From: an uncultured Clostridia bacterium | Lineage (GTDB): Bacteria; Bacillota; Clostridia; UBA1381; UBA9506 | Assembly (NCBI GenBank): GCA_934438075.1 | Contig: CAKSBF010000005.1 | Span: 1-64,000 of the forward strand | Direction of reading: 5' to 3' | DNA: 64,000 bases | Shown: one piece after another, positions 8,910-17,524 of the stretch | Layout: each line of letters begins with the position of its first letter | Position numbering within the stretch: the stretch's first letter is position 1 | Made by a program: the position numbers and the translations under genes | The notes under the pieces: generated by a model | What the model saw: the letters and a program-made list of their open reading frames with translations, nothing else | What the model was told of the DNA's origin: nothing | The model's database searches: none

Positions 8910-9182
8910 ATGATAAAAACAAACGTTAGAGTCTGCGTCTGCCCCGGCTGTGTTATGGCAGGAGCCATTGATATTATTTCCAGCGTGGAAAGCCTGAAAA
9001 AAATCGAGACGCCTTCCTCATCTGTGCAACTCAGCACGGTAACTTGTCAGCGTGCCGGAGAACACGATTTAAATTCACCTGTTGTATATATTAATAACGA
9101 AATGATGGAAAATGCCACAACACAAACTGTTATGGCTAAAATTTTAACTATTCAGCATTCACCGGAAGAGGAGGAAAAATAA
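8910..9182 (+). CDS. Small thioredoxin-fold [2Fe-2S] ferredoxin-like protein
   Basis: This 90-aa protein has the layout of thioredoxin-like ferredoxins (NuoE/HydC C-terminal half): VRVCVCPGC near the N terminus, then STVTCQRAG, then SPVVYINNEMMENATTQTV, which corresponds to the A-P-V-hydrophobic-N-x-x segment. Canonical members ligate a [2Fe-2S] cluster with C-x4-C and C-x3-C. Here Cys9 and Cys14 fit the first pair and Cys46 fits the third ligand, but the fourth position is Gly50, and there is an extra Cys11. It either uses altered ligation or has lost the cluster. It is followed one base later by the hydrogenase gene, so it is probably an electron-transfer partner or accessory of that enzyme (inference). 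Confidence 0.65.
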   Translation: MIKTNVRVCVCPGCVMAGAIDIISSVESLKKIETPSSSVQLSTVTCQRAGEHDLNSPVVYINNEMMENATTQTVMAKILTIQHSPEEEEK

Positions 9183-9183
9183 A

Positions 9184-10680
9184 TTGAGAGGAATTTATAC
9201 TCCGGTTACAAAAATACGGCGTAAAGTTTTTACAGAGGTTGCACGGTTTGCATATGAAAAAAAAGATTTTCACGAAATTGATAATATTCCTTATAAAATT
9301 ATACCGGGTGAAATTGCGCATTACCGAGACAGCGTTTTCAAAGAACGTGCCATCGTTGCAGAAAGAATCCGTTTTGCCATGGGACTCAATCCCCGTCCCA
9401 TAGACCGGCACGCTCCGCTCCATGAAGGTATGGAGGCGAGCAACATACCCGATACCTATTATGAACCGCCGCTCATCAGCGTCATGAAGTTCGCTTGTGA
9501 AGCCTGTCCCGAAACAGCCTATTGGGTAACCAATAACTGCCGGGGCTGTCTTGCTCATCCCTGCACTGCCGTTTGTCCCGTTCAGGCAGTCAGTATGGTA
9601 AAAGGAAAGGCCTTTATTGACAAAGACAAATGTATTCTTTGCGGTCGCTGCAAAGAAGCATGTCCCTATAATGCAATCGTCCGCTATGACCGTCCATGCG
9701 CAAAAGCCTGCGGTGTAGATGCCATACAATCCGATGAATTCGGCCGTGCGGAAATAAACCAAGAACGCTGCGTTTCCTGTGGAATGTGTCTGGTTAATTG
9801 TCCGTTTGCCGCTATTGCGGACAAGTCACAAATTTTCCAGCTAATTCGGGCCATACAGTCGGGGGCAAAGGTCATTGCGGAAATTGCACCTGCCTTTGTC
9901 GGGCAACTGGGACCTCTGGTGACGCCCGAAAAAATAAAACCTACCATGAAACTGCTCGGATTTACCGATGTTTATGAGGTTGCGGTCGGCGCAGATATCG
10001 GCGCTGCCGAGGAAGCCAAGCATTTTTTGAAAGACGTGCCGGACAAACTTCCTTTTATGGCAACCTCCTGCTGTCCATCTTGGGCCGCTATGGCAAAAAG
10101 TTTCTTCCCGGATATTGCGCACTGCGTATCTTCCGGTTTAACCCCCATGGTAGCAACTGCCCGTATGATAAAAAAAGAGATCCCTGACTGTAAAATTGTT
10201 TTCATAGGCCCATGCTCCGCAAAAAAGCTGGAAGCCAAACGCCGCAGCGTCCGAAGCGATGTTGATTTTGTTATTACCTTTGAAGAATTGATGGGAATGA
10301 TGGTCGCTAAAGGGATTCACATTGACGAAGAAACGGATACGGAGGCCTTCACAGACGCCACCGCAGCAGGGCGCGGCTATCCGGTTGCCGGCGGGGTCGC
10401 AGATGCCATTGTAGGCGCCATCCATGCTGAAGACCCGACACAAGAGGTCCCGGTAGAACGCGCAGACACACTTTCCGACTGCCGAAAAATGCTGAAAGCC
10501 GCTGCTGCCGGAAAACGAAACGGATATCTTCTGGAAGGAATGGCATGTCCCGGCGGCTGCATTGGCGGAGCAGGAACAATTCTACCAACCGCTAAAGCAA
10601 ATATGGCTGTAAAAAAATATAAAGAGCAATCTGATAAGAAAAATGCAACCGAAAGTACGTTTGTAAAAAAAGACAAATAA
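9184..10680 (+). CDS. Monomeric [FeFe]-hydrogenase, group-B-like
   Basis: This enzyme catalyses reversible H2 formation, probably with ferredoxin, in the cytoplasm. The first 100 residues are family-specific. Next come Cys-rich ferredoxin-type clusters (CRGCLAHPCTAVCP at 119-132, CILCGRCKEACP at 150-161, CAKAC at 172-176, CVSCGMCLVNCP at 196-207). The H-cluster domain follows with L1 TSCCPSW (294-300), L2 GPCSAKK (342-348) and L3 EGMACPGGCIGGAG (451-464). L2 has Gly where group A enzymes have Met; this and the ferredoxin layout point to group B (inference). Start: TTG at 9184, nine bases after GAGGAGG that lies inside the end of the preceding gene, so translation is coupled. A Lys-rich tail ends the protein. 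Confidence 0.9.
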   Translation: MRGIYTPVTKIRRKVFTEVARFAYEKKDFHEIDNIPYKIIPGEIAHYRDSVFKERAIVAERIRFAMGLNPRPIDRHAPLHEGMEASNIPDTYYEPPLISVMKFACEACPETAYWVTNNCRGCLAHPCTAVCPVQAVSMVKGKAFIDKDKCILCGRCKEACPYNAIVRYDRPCAKACGVDAIQSDEFGRAEINQERCVSCGMCLVNCPFAAIADKSQIFQLIRAIQSGAKVIAEIAPAFVGQLGPLVTPEKIKPTMKLLGFTDVYEVAVGADIGAAEEAKHFLKDVPDKLPFMATSCCPSWAAMAKSFFPDIAHCVSSGLTPMVATARMIKKEIPDCKIVFIGPCSAKKLEAKRRSVRSDVDFVITFEELMGMMVAKGIHIDEETDTEAFTDATAAGRGYPVAGGVADAIVGAIHAEDPTQEVPVERADTLSDCRKMLKAAAAGKRNGYLLEGMACPGGCIGGAGTILPTAKANMAVKKYKEQSDKKNATESTFVKKDK

Positions 10681-10979
10681 TAATTTATTATTACATTTCG
10701 AGTAAGCTCAAAATGCCTCTTCATCAAGCAAATGCTTTGCGTTCACTTGATGCGTCTTCGCGGCGTTCTTTGTTCACACTGCTCACTGCTCCGAACGCCG
10801 AGCAGTGTGAAATCCGCGGCGCATATCCGCGGATTTCACAGATTTCAGTCAGAGGAGGATCCCTTCTGACAACTCCCCGAAATTTGCGTATCTTTTGCAA
10901 TGCGAAGCGAAAACATACTCGCGCATTAGCTAAAATTTATTTACGCGCTTGCGCACAAATAAACCGCACCTATAAATTA
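10681..10979. other. Non-coding region with nested and overlapping inverted repeats
   Basis: This 299-bp gap between convergent genes carries several perfect inverted repeats that share sequence. CGGCGTTC and GAACGCCG, and TTCACACTGCTC with GAGCAGTGTGAA, are interleaved between about 10760 and 10812. GTGAAATCCGCGG pairs with CCGCGGATTTCAC at 10807-10839, and its left arm overlaps the previous repeat. Near 10938-10965, TTATTT/AAATAA flanks GCGC/GCGC. There is no convincing reading frame. It could be a structured RNA, a decayed small mobile repeat or a complex terminator; I do not recognise the family. Confidence 0.5.
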
Positions 10980-11237
10980 TCATTTATCTTTTTTATGTCC
11001 TTTCTTTTCTGTCATCCCCATCCGCTTAGCGACAACATCAAAAAATAATCCTCCCACCACACCTTCGCAGAATAAATACACTGCAGTTTGTGCCATTTGC
11101 CGGGAAAGCACGCCGTCTTTTTCCATCAACATACATGCTGCTAACAACAGAACATCTGCAAGCACTACCCCTGTCTTTAATACTGCTCTGGATGACCAAT
11201 GCATCTTACGAAAAGGCTCTGTCATTTTTTCTTTCAT
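10980..11237 (-). CDS. Small membrane protein of unknown function
   Basis: This 85-aa protein has two hydrophobic segments (about 19-37, VLKTGVVLADVLLLAACML, and about 50-67, TAVYLFCEGVVGGLFFDVV) and charged ends, with a Lys-rich C terminus. It has a strong ribosome binding site, GGAGGGGATTGAG before ATG, which is the main reason to call it real. It recalls short clostridial membrane proteins of unknown function. It is transcribed alone and convergently to the hydrogenase gene. Confidence 0.6.
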   Translation of the reverse strand: MKEKMTEPFRKMHWSSRAVLKTGVVLADVLLLAACMLMEKDGVLSRQMAQTAVYLFCEGVVGGLFFDVVAKRMGMTEKKGHKKDK

Positions 11238-11388
11238 CTCAATCCCCTCCGAATCTCTTCCTAAATATATACTTCAATTATAACACACAGATTTTTTATA
11301 CCGCAAGCTGTAAAAATTCCCAAATAATAAGCTTATATTTTAACATAAAAAAAGGAATGATAAGAAAAAAGATGATTAGGAGATCTTT

Positions 11389-11772
11389 ATGAAAAAAATG
11401 CAGGAGTTAAAAAAACACAAATATATTCTTTATACAATCGGGGGACTTACTGCCGGATTTTTCAACGGTCTGTTTGGCAGCGGCGGCGGCACCATTATTG
11501 TACCTTTTTTAGAAGAATTTTTAGATCAGGATGAGCATACCTCGCATGCCACCGCTATTTTAATTATTTTAGGTTTCACTGTTGTCAGTCTCATATTCTA
11601 TGGTTTTGGTCAGGCACTGGACTGGGCTCTGGCACTTAAAGTGTCCGTCGGCGGTGTCATCGGTGGCTTTCTGGGTGCAAAGCTGCTGAAAAAATTAACC
11701 GGAAATGTTATTCGTAAAATTTTTGGTGCGTTTATGCTCATTGCAGCAGTTAGGATGGTGTTTGCAAAATGA
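11389..11772 (+). CDS. TSUP (TauE/SafE) family permease, half-length, first of pair
   Basis: This 127-aa membrane protein has four hydrophobic segments and the TSUP signature AGFFNGLFGSGGGTIIVPFL near the N terminus. TSUP proteins move sulfite, sulfonates or other organic anions across the membrane and normally contain two such four-helix halves in one chain of about 250 aa. This gene encodes only one half and overlaps the next gene, which encodes a second half, by ATGA (4 bp). The two products probably assemble as a heterodimer; split pairs are known in Clostridia. The substrate is unknown. Confidence 0.85.
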   Translation: MKKMQELKKHKYILYTIGGLTAGFFNGLFGSGGGTIIVPFLEEFLDQDEHTSHATAILIILGFTVVSLIFYGFGQALDWALALKVSVGGVIGGFLGAKLLKKLTGNVIRKIFGAFMLIAAVRMVFAK

Positions 11773-12143
11773 ACTTGTTCTTATCTGTTTTGGCAGGTTT
11801 TGCTTCAGGCATCATCAGCGGCATGGGAATCGGCGGCGGCACGATTTTAATTCCTGCGCTTTCTCTTTTTCTTGCAGTTGACCAGCACGTCGCACAGGGT
11901 GTAAATTTACTCTACTTCATACCAACAGCAGCGGTCGCACTCTGCGTTCATATCAAAAACAAAACGATTAATTATAAAATTGCCCTGCCAATAGTTCTTT
12001 TAGGAATTGCCGGGGCAGTCGGCGGCTCACTTCTTGCTCTTGTTATCCACTCCATTCTTTTAAAAAGACTGTTCGGAGGCTTTTTGTTCCTCATGGGGAT
12101 TTACGAAATTTGCAAAAAAGATAAGAAAAAACCGAAAAAATAA
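11769..12143 (+). CDS. TSUP (TauE/SafE) family permease, half-length, second of pair
   Basis: This 124-aa protein is the second half of the split TSUP permease. It carries its own signature, AGFASGIISGMGIGGGTILIPAL, four hydrophobic segments and a Lys-rich cytoplasmic tail. It starts inside the stop of the previous gene (ATGA overlap), so the two are translationally coupled and made in equal amounts. The two halves share the pattern G-x-x-x-G-x-G-G-G-T-I but differ elsewhere, so this is an old duplication and not a recent frameshift of one gene. Confidence 0.85.
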   Translation: MNLFLSVLAGFASGIISGMGIGGGTILIPALSLFLAVDQHVAQGVNLLYFIPTAAVALCVHIKNKTINYKIALPIVLLGIAGAVGGSLLALVIHSILLKRLFGGFLFLMGIYEICKKDKKKPKK

Positions 12144-12154
12144 CATTTTACCTC

Positions 12155-12183
12155 TTTACCAAAATGCAATAATATGGTATGAT
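12155..12183 (+). promoter_or_regulatory. Candidate promoter of the yqeG-dxs block
   Basis: TTTACC, a 17-bp spacer and TATGAT lie about 140 bases upstream of the YqeG gene. This is a moderate sigmaA match at the head of a long same-strand gene series. Confidence 0.4.
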
Positions 12184-12321
12184 AATATAATAGGTATAAT
12201 TATAATAAGTTTTCATTGAAGGTCTCTGTGCAACTAAAACCTCTGCAATGGTCTTTTACCTTTATGCAAAGTTATTAAATCAAGATTTGCCATAATCAAA
12301 CTCATTTTGGGAGGACAGACA

Positions 12322-12813
12322 GTGGGAAAAGGATTGATTCCGGACAAAAAAGCAGACAGCATCTTCTCTCTTGACTTACACGCTTTATCCTCTTTGGGCA
12401 TTCGCGGCATAATCTTTGATATTGACAACACATTGGAAAGTCACCGTGTTCCCGAACCATGCGAAAACGTAAGTCGTTTTCTAAGCCACGTAGCAGAGGC
12501 AGGATTTTCGGTGTGCTTAATCTCAAACGGTAAAAAAGAACGTGTTGAGCGGTTTAACAGCAAATTGCACCTGCCTGCCATTGGGCATGCAGGAAAACCG
12601 GGAAAGAAAAATCTCCGGCGTGCACTCTCCCTGTTAAACACCACCGCCTCCGAAACCGCTTTAGTCGGAGATCAAATCTTTACGGACGTTTACGGCGGAA
12701 ACCGCATGGGGTTTTATACCATTTTAGTGAACCCAATTGAAGAAATTGAAAATAAATTTTTCTATATAAAACGTTTTTTAGAACGGATTATACAAAAGAA
12801 GATAAAAGAGTGA
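12322..12813 (+). CDS. YqeG family HAD IIIA-type phosphatase
   Basis: This 163-aa haloacid-dehalogenase phosphatase is of the YqeG type. The catalytic DxD motif is FDIDNTLESH, motif II is LISNGKK, the conserved Lys is in AGKPGKKN, and motif III is VGDQIFTDVYGGNRMG. YqeG-type enzymes are related to phosphatidylglycerophosphate phosphatases; the substrate here is not shown by the sequence. Start: GTG at 12322, eight bases after GGGAGG. The gene lies only 4 bp before dxs and is probably in the same operon. Confidence 0.88.
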   Translation: MGKGLIPDKKADSIFSLDLHALSSLGIRGIIFDIDNTLESHRVPEPCENVSRFLSHVAEAGFSVCLISNGKKERVERFNSKLHLPAIGHAGKPGKKNLRRALSLLNTTASETALVGDQIFTDVYGGNRMGFYTILVNPIEEIENKFFYIKRFLERIIQKKIKE

Positions 12814-12817
12814 TGAT

Positions 12818-14704
12818 ATGACTGAGCTTTTGGAGCAGATTAACAGCCCCAATGATGTAAAAAAGCTTACAACGAATGAATTAATACAGCTTGCTGCGGA
12901 AATTCGCACCTTTCTGATTGAAAGCGTCTCAAAAACCGGAGGGCACCTTGCCTCCAACCTTGGCGTGGTAGAGTTAACGCTCGCCATAGATAAGGTCTTT
13001 CAGCTTCCGCAGGATAAAGTCATATGGGATGTCGGACACCAAACCTATGTACATAAGCTGTTAACGGGTCGGCGCGCCCGCTTTGAAACCTTGCGCCAAT
13101 ATGGAGGGATGTCCGGTTTTCCGAAATGTGATGAAAGCCCTTATGACTGTTTTAACACCGGTCATTCCAGTACTTCAATCTCCGCAGCGCTCGGAATGGC
13201 TAAAGCGCGGGATATTAAGGGAGAAGACAATTTTATTGCCGCGGTCATCGGTGACGGCGCGCTCACCGGCGGCATGGCTTTTGAAGCTCTCAACGATGCC
13301 GGCATTTTAAAGAAAAATTTTATTGTAATACTAAACGATAATGAGATGTCCATATCCAGAAATGTCGGTGGGATTTCCGGGTATTTAACCAAACTGCGTT
13401 CCAGTCTTGCATATTTTCACTTTAAAGCCGCAACGGAACGTGCCTTTCGTAAAATTCCTGTTATCGGCACGCCGACAGTCTATCTTTTAAAGAAAATAAA
13501 GGATAATATTCGGCACCTTTTTACGGCTCACACAATTTTTGAGGATTTGGGCTTTACCTATTTGGGACCGATTGACGGTCATGATATTAAACTTCTAAGC
13601 TTTGTTTTGGAAAGCGCAAAACGGGTTAACGGTCCTGTTTTGGTGCATATTCTTACAAAGAAAGGGAAAGGTTACGAATTTGCCGAAAAATACCCAACCA
13701 AATTTCACGGCATCAGCCGCTTTTGCGTAGACACCGGGGATTTGGTGCAGCAAAAAAAAGGCAAAGATTATTCCGCAGTATTCGGCAAATCACTTTTAGA
13801 ACTGGCGGAACAGCTTCCAAACGTCTGCTCTGTTACAGCAGCAATGCCGGTCGGCACAGGTTTGACACCTTTTGCCGTAAAATATCCGGATCGCTTTTTC
13901 GACGTAGGCATTGCCGAGCAGCATGCCGTTACCTTTGCTGCCGGACTTGCCAAGGGAGGGTTTCTGCCTGTTGTGGCAGTGTATTCTTCCTTTTTACAAA
14001 GAGCCTACGACCAGATTTTGCATGATGTATGCTTGCAAAACTTACATATTATATTTTGCGTTGACCGCGCCGGCGTGGTCGGCGAAGACGGCGAAACTCA
14101 CCAAGGATTGTTTGATATCAGCTTTCTCGCCGCTATGCCGAACATGTCTCTGCTCGCCCCTTCCAATTTCACGGAGCTTACCGAGATGCTGCATTATGCC
14201 GTTGCCGAGCACGATGGTCCCATTGCCCTGCGCTATCCGCGCGGCGGCATGCAATACAGCGGTGAAACAATCGCCCCATTTGCCTTTGGCGAGCCCATTG
14301 CTGTTGCCGAAGGATCTGATATCTGTATCCTCTGTGCAGGAAACATGCTCTGCGCCGCTATGGACGCACGCAAACTTCTGAGCAAAGAAAATATAAGTGC
14401 CGCAGTAATTAACCTGCGCACACTTTTCCCGCTGAATCGTGTATTTTTACAAAAGGTTATGCTGCAATATCCCTTGATAGTCACTATGGAGGACGGTATC
14501 CGCCGCGGCGGCATCGGCGAAGCCATTGCCGCTTATTCAGCTGAAATTAATGCAAATATAAAAATTATGATAAAAGCACATGATAATCCCATTCTGCCGC
14601 ACGGAAAACCTGAGATTTTATACCGTCTCAGCCGCCTGGATGCAGAATCCGTTGCACAGGATATTATCTCCGCTTTGAAAGGAACGAATCATGAAAAAGG
14701 TTGA
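12818..14704 (+). CDS. dxs: 1-deoxy-D-xylulose-5-phosphate synthase
   Basis: This thiamine-diphosphate enzyme condenses pyruvate with glyceraldehyde 3-phosphate, the first step of the MEP isoprenoid pathway. At 628 aa it has full length. The N-terminal domain has SKTGGHLASNLGVVELT, WDVGHQTYVHKLLTG and the ThDP-binding GDGALTGGMAFEALN with NDNEMSIS. The transketolase-like middle domain has DVGIAEQHAVTFAAGLA and DRAGVVGEDGETHQG, and the C-terminal domain has MEDGIRRGGIGEAI. The gene overlaps the following U32 gene by 14 bp. There is no other isoprenoid gene in the window. Confidence 0.97.
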   Translation: MTELLEQINSPNDVKKLTTNELIQLAAEIRTFLIESVSKTGGHLASNLGVVELTLAIDKVFQLPQDKVIWDVGHQTYVHKLLTGRRARFETLRQYGGMSGFPKCDESPYDCFNTGHSSTSISAALGMAKARDIKGEDNFIAAVIGDGALTGGMAFEALNDAGILKKNFIVILNDNEMSISRNVGGISGYLTKLRSSLAYFHFKAATERAFRKIPVIGTPTVYLLKKIKDNIRHLFTAHTIFEDLGFTYLGPIDGHDIKLLSFVLESAKRVNGPVLVHILTKKGKGYEFAEKYPTKFHGISRFCVDTGDLVQQKKGKDYSAVFGKSLLELAEQLPNVCSVTAAMPVGTGLTPFAVKYPDRFFDVGIAEQHAVTFAAGLAKGGFLPVVAVYSSFLQRAYDQILHDVCLQNLHIIFCVDRAGVVGEDGETHQGLFDISFLAAMPNMSLLAPSNFTELTEMLHYAVAEHDGPIALRYPRGGMQYSGETIAPFAFGEPIAVAEGSDICILCAGNMLCAAMDARKLLSKENISAAVINLRTLFPLNRVFLQKVMLQYPLIVTMEDGIRRGGIGEAIAAYSAEINANIKIMIKAHDNPILPHGKPEILYRLSRLDAESVAQDIISALKGTNHEKG

Positions 14705-15929
14705 ACTGCTTGCCCCCGCAGGTAATCTGGAACGTTTGAAAATGGCAATTACCTATGGAGCTGATGCAGTATATGCAGGGGGTGAGGAATTTTCCCTGCG
14801 TGCCGCAGCAAAAAACTTTTCACCCGATGATTTGGCACGCGGTTTGGAATATGCACACTCACACGGCAAAAAAATGTACATTACAGCAAACATTATTCCG
14901 CATAACGAAGATGTGGATGCTTTTCCAAAATTTTTGGAAGAAATGAACCGTTTACAGCCTGATGGATTAATTATTGCAGATTTAGGTGTATTTCAGTTGG
15001 CAAAACAATACGCGCCAAAAATCCCCATTCATGTCAGCACACAGGCAAATAACGTAAACTACCGAACTGTTTCAGCCTGGCACGATTTAGGTGCTAAACG
15101 TGTGGTATTGGCGCGCGAACTTTCGTTTGATGAAATCGCAGCCATTCGCAGACAAACACCGGCGGACTTGGAACTGGAAGCATTTGTACACGGCGCTATG
15201 TGCATCTCTTACTCCGGACGTTGTTTGCTTTCCAACTACATGGCGGAACGCGACGCAAATCACGGTGAATGCGCTCACCCTTGCCGATGGAATTATTCCT
15301 TAGTGGAACAAAAGCGCCCCGGTGAGTATATGGATATTTTTGAAAACGAACGCGGAAGTTTTATTTTTAATTCACGCGACTTGTGCATGATAGAATATAT
15401 TCCTCAGCTAATCCAAAGCGGCATTACAAGTCTGAAATTAGAGGGGCGCGTCAAAACGGAATATTACGTTGCAACCGTGGTCAAAGCATACCGCGCGGCA
15501 ATTGACTCATATTTGGAAAATCCTGACCGTTATGAATTTCAGCAAGAGTGGATGGAGGAACTCCATAAGGTGAGTAACCGCCACTACACTACCGGTTTTT
15601 ATCTCGGAAAGCCAACGGAAAATGCCCAGGTGTATACTTCATCTGCCTATATTCGCACTTATGATATTGTGGGTATGGTAGTCGGCTATGACGAAACAAG
15701 CGGTGAAACCGTTGTAGAGCAGCGAAACCGCTTTTTTACCGGCGATGAGCTGGAAATCGTCCCGCCCGTCGGAAAATTTGTGCCTTATACTGTGACAGAA
15801 ATGAGAAATGAGGACGGAGAACGCATTGACTGTGCGCCGCATGCAAAACAAATCTTAAAGATGCGTCTGCCGCAGTGTTTCCCCAAACGAACCATATTGA
15901 GAAAGAAAAAAGAAGAAGAACAAGAATAA
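14691..15929 (+). CDS. Peptidase U32 family protein (TrhP-like)
   Basis: This 412-aa protein belongs to the U32 family, whose bacterial members include the tRNA 5-hydroxyuridine-forming TrhP and other RNA-modifying proteins, so a peptidase function is doubtful. Signature stretches are LAPAGNLERLKMAITYGADAVY at the N terminus, EAFVHGAMCISYSGRCLLS and ANHGECAHPCRW with conserved cysteines, and LKLEGRVKTEYYVA. The C-terminal part (about 330-400) is the beta-barrel domain seen in longer U32 proteins. It starts inside the end of dxs (14-bp overlap). tRNA wobble-uridine modification would match mnmE in the same block, but the coupling to dxs looks merely positional. Confidence 0.88.
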   Translation: MKKVELLAPAGNLERLKMAITYGADAVYAGGEEFSLRAAAKNFSPDDLARGLEYAHSHGKKMYITANIIPHNEDVDAFPKFLEEMNRLQPDGLIIADLGVFQLAKQYAPKIPIHVSTQANNVNYRTVSAWHDLGAKRVVLARELSFDEIAAIRRQTPADLELEAFVHGAMCISYSGRCLLSNYMAERDANHGECAHPCRWNYSLVEQKRPGEYMDIFENERGSFIFNSRDLCMIEYIPQLIQSGITSLKLEGRVKTEYYVATVVKAYRAAIDSYLENPDRYEFQQEWMEELHKVSNRHYTTGFYLGKPTENAQVYTSSAYIRTYDIVGMVVGYDETSGETVVEQRNRFFTGDELEIVPPVGKFVPYTVTEMRNEDGERIDCAPHAKQILKMRLPQCFPKRTILRKKKEEEQE

Positions 15930-15970
15930 AAAGACTATAAGTAAAGATATATGATGAGGAGGAGAATTAA

Positions 15971-16813
15971 ATGGGTATTTTTGGCGGTGGCTATACCAAG
16001 CCCGGAAAGGGTATCAGCAAGGAAGAAGCAGCAAAGAGAAACTATTTTGACATATTGGGACGGAAATTTTGGAAACTTTTGCAGTTAAACCTTCTATATG
16101 TTTTGTGCAACATCTTATTTTTTGGCGGCAGCATATTGCTCGCTATAGGTTACGACTGGAACAGTATTTTTGATGCACTTTTAAAGGGACAGCTGGTGCT
16201 CTTACCCCCTCTTCCCTTCTTACCGCTCATGTTGACCGGGCCTTTTACTGCAGGTCTTACTTACGTAGTACGTAATTATTCCCGTCAAGAGCATGCGTTT
16301 TTACTTTCCGACTTTTTTGAACACTCCAAAAAGAATATAAAACAAGGACTGATGATGAGCGTCATACAGGTGCTCGTTTTCTATCTGTTTGTAACGGCAT
16401 TCTTCTTCTATCGCCAATTTTTCATTACGCATGGCTGGAATATTGGTCTTTTGCTCGGCATCACACTGATGTTTTCCATTATGTTGCTAACTATGAGTTT
16501 TTATGTTTACCCTATTATGGTTACCTTTGACATGAAACTGCGCCACATTATCAGAAATTCATGGATTTTTGCAATGTCAAAGCTTCTGCAAAATCTGATT
16601 ATTCTATTAATTATCGGCGCGGTGCACGGTCTGCTTTTGTGGTATATTCCTGTTGTCTGGGCTCTCTTGATGGTGCTCATTTTAATCAGCTGGTCATCCT
16701 ATACCATGAATTATTACGTGTGGCACATTATGGATAAGTATATGATGTCGCAGCTGCAGGATACAAAAGAAAAAGAGGAAAGCGTTTTTGACGATGATCT
16801 GATTACGAAGTAG
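15971..16813 (+). CDS. YesL/DUF624-like membrane protein
   Basis: This 280-aa membrane protein has about six hydrophobic segments and the sequence pattern of the DUF624/YesL family: RKFWKLLQLNLLYVLCNI, PLMLTGPFTAGLTYVVRNYSRQEHAFLLSDFFEHSKKN, and YPIMVTFDMKLRHIIRNSWIFAMSK. The family's function is unknown; members often lie in sugar-utilisation operons, but here it sits among housekeeping genes. It has a strong GAGGAGG site before ATG. The next gene follows after 8 bp. Confidence 0.85.
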   Translation: MGIFGGGYTKPGKGISKEEAAKRNYFDILGRKFWKLLQLNLLYVLCNILFFGGSILLAIGYDWNSIFDALLKGQLVLLPPLPFLPLMLTGPFTAGLTYVVRNYSRQEHAFLLSDFFEHSKKNIKQGLMMSVIQVLVFYLFVTAFFFYRQFFITHGWNIGLLLGITLMFSIMLLTMSFYVYPIMVTFDMKLRHIIRNSWIFAMSKLLQNLIILLIIGAVHGLLLWYIPVVWALLMVLILISWSSYTMNYYVWHIMDKYMMSQLQDTKEKEESVFDDDLITK

Positions 16814-16821
16814 GAGAGATT

Positions 16822-17487
16822 ATGTTTTTAAAAGCAGTTATTTTTGACTTAGACGGCACAATATTAGATACTCTGGCAGATTTACATGCCGCAATGAATT
16901 TTGCATTAAAAGAAAACGGCTACAAAGAACACAGTCTGGAATTTATAAAAAATGCGATTGGAAACGGTGTACGCGAACTAACCCGCAGAAGTCTCCCCGA
17001 GCATTTGCAGCAAGATGAAGCCGTTGTCGATTCCATCTGTGCGCAAATGAAAGCTTATTATACAGAGCACTGGCATGTTCGTACGAAGCCGTATGAAGGG
17101 ATTCATGAGCTGTTTCGTTTTCTGGTGCAAAATGGCATTTCAGTAAATGTGCTTTCCAATAAAGCAGACCCTATCACGCAAAAAATGGTGCCTTATTGGT
17201 ATTCGGATATTCATTTTGATTATATATTCGGAGAGCGCACGGGAGTACCAACCAAGCCAGACCCTACTTCCGCAAAAGAAATCGCCAGTCTGCTCTCAAC
17301 GGAACCCGACCGCATTTTATTTGTCGGCGATTCCGCAGCGGACATGCTGGCAGCAAAGGGCGCCGGTATGCATTCTGCCGGTGTTCTTTGGGGATACCGC
17401 GACGAGACGGTTTTGCGTGCTGCCAGTGCCGAATTTATTGCTCAGGCACCGCAAAATATTATTAGCATTGTGCAAAATTTTAAATAA
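16822..17487 (+). CDS. HAD family hydrolase, phosphoglycolate phosphatase-like
   Basis: This 221-aa HAD-superfamily phosphatase has motif I FDLDGTILDTLADL, a helical cap of class 1 (about 15-85), motif II LSNKAD, the conserved Lys in TKPDPTS and motif III FVGDSAADMLAAKGAG. The overall layout is that of Gph/PgpB-type phosphatases, which hydrolyse 2-phosphoglycolate or related small phosphates. The exact substrate cannot be read from the sequence. It probably shares an operon with the YesL-like gene (8-bp gap) and precedes the DUF1015 gene by 37 bp. Confidence 0.85.
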   Translation: MFLKAVIFDLDGTILDTLADLHAAMNFALKENGYKEHSLEFIKNAIGNGVRELTRRSLPEHLQQDEAVVDSICAQMKAYYTEHWHVRTKPYEGIHELFRFLVQNGISVNVLSNKADPITQKMVPYWYSDIHFDYIFGERTGVPTKPDPTSAKEIASLLSTEPDRILFVGDSAADMLAAKGAGMHSAGVLWGYRDETVLRAASAEFIAQAPQNIISIVQNFK

Positions 17488-17524
17488 AATATATTATATA
17501 TTCCATGCAGAAAGGAAGACACCA

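Noticed and set aside
17147..17524. N-terminal extension of the DUF1015 gene
   Set aside because: The frame is open but lies over the HAD phosphatase gene in another frame; the family start and the ribosome binding site are at 17525.
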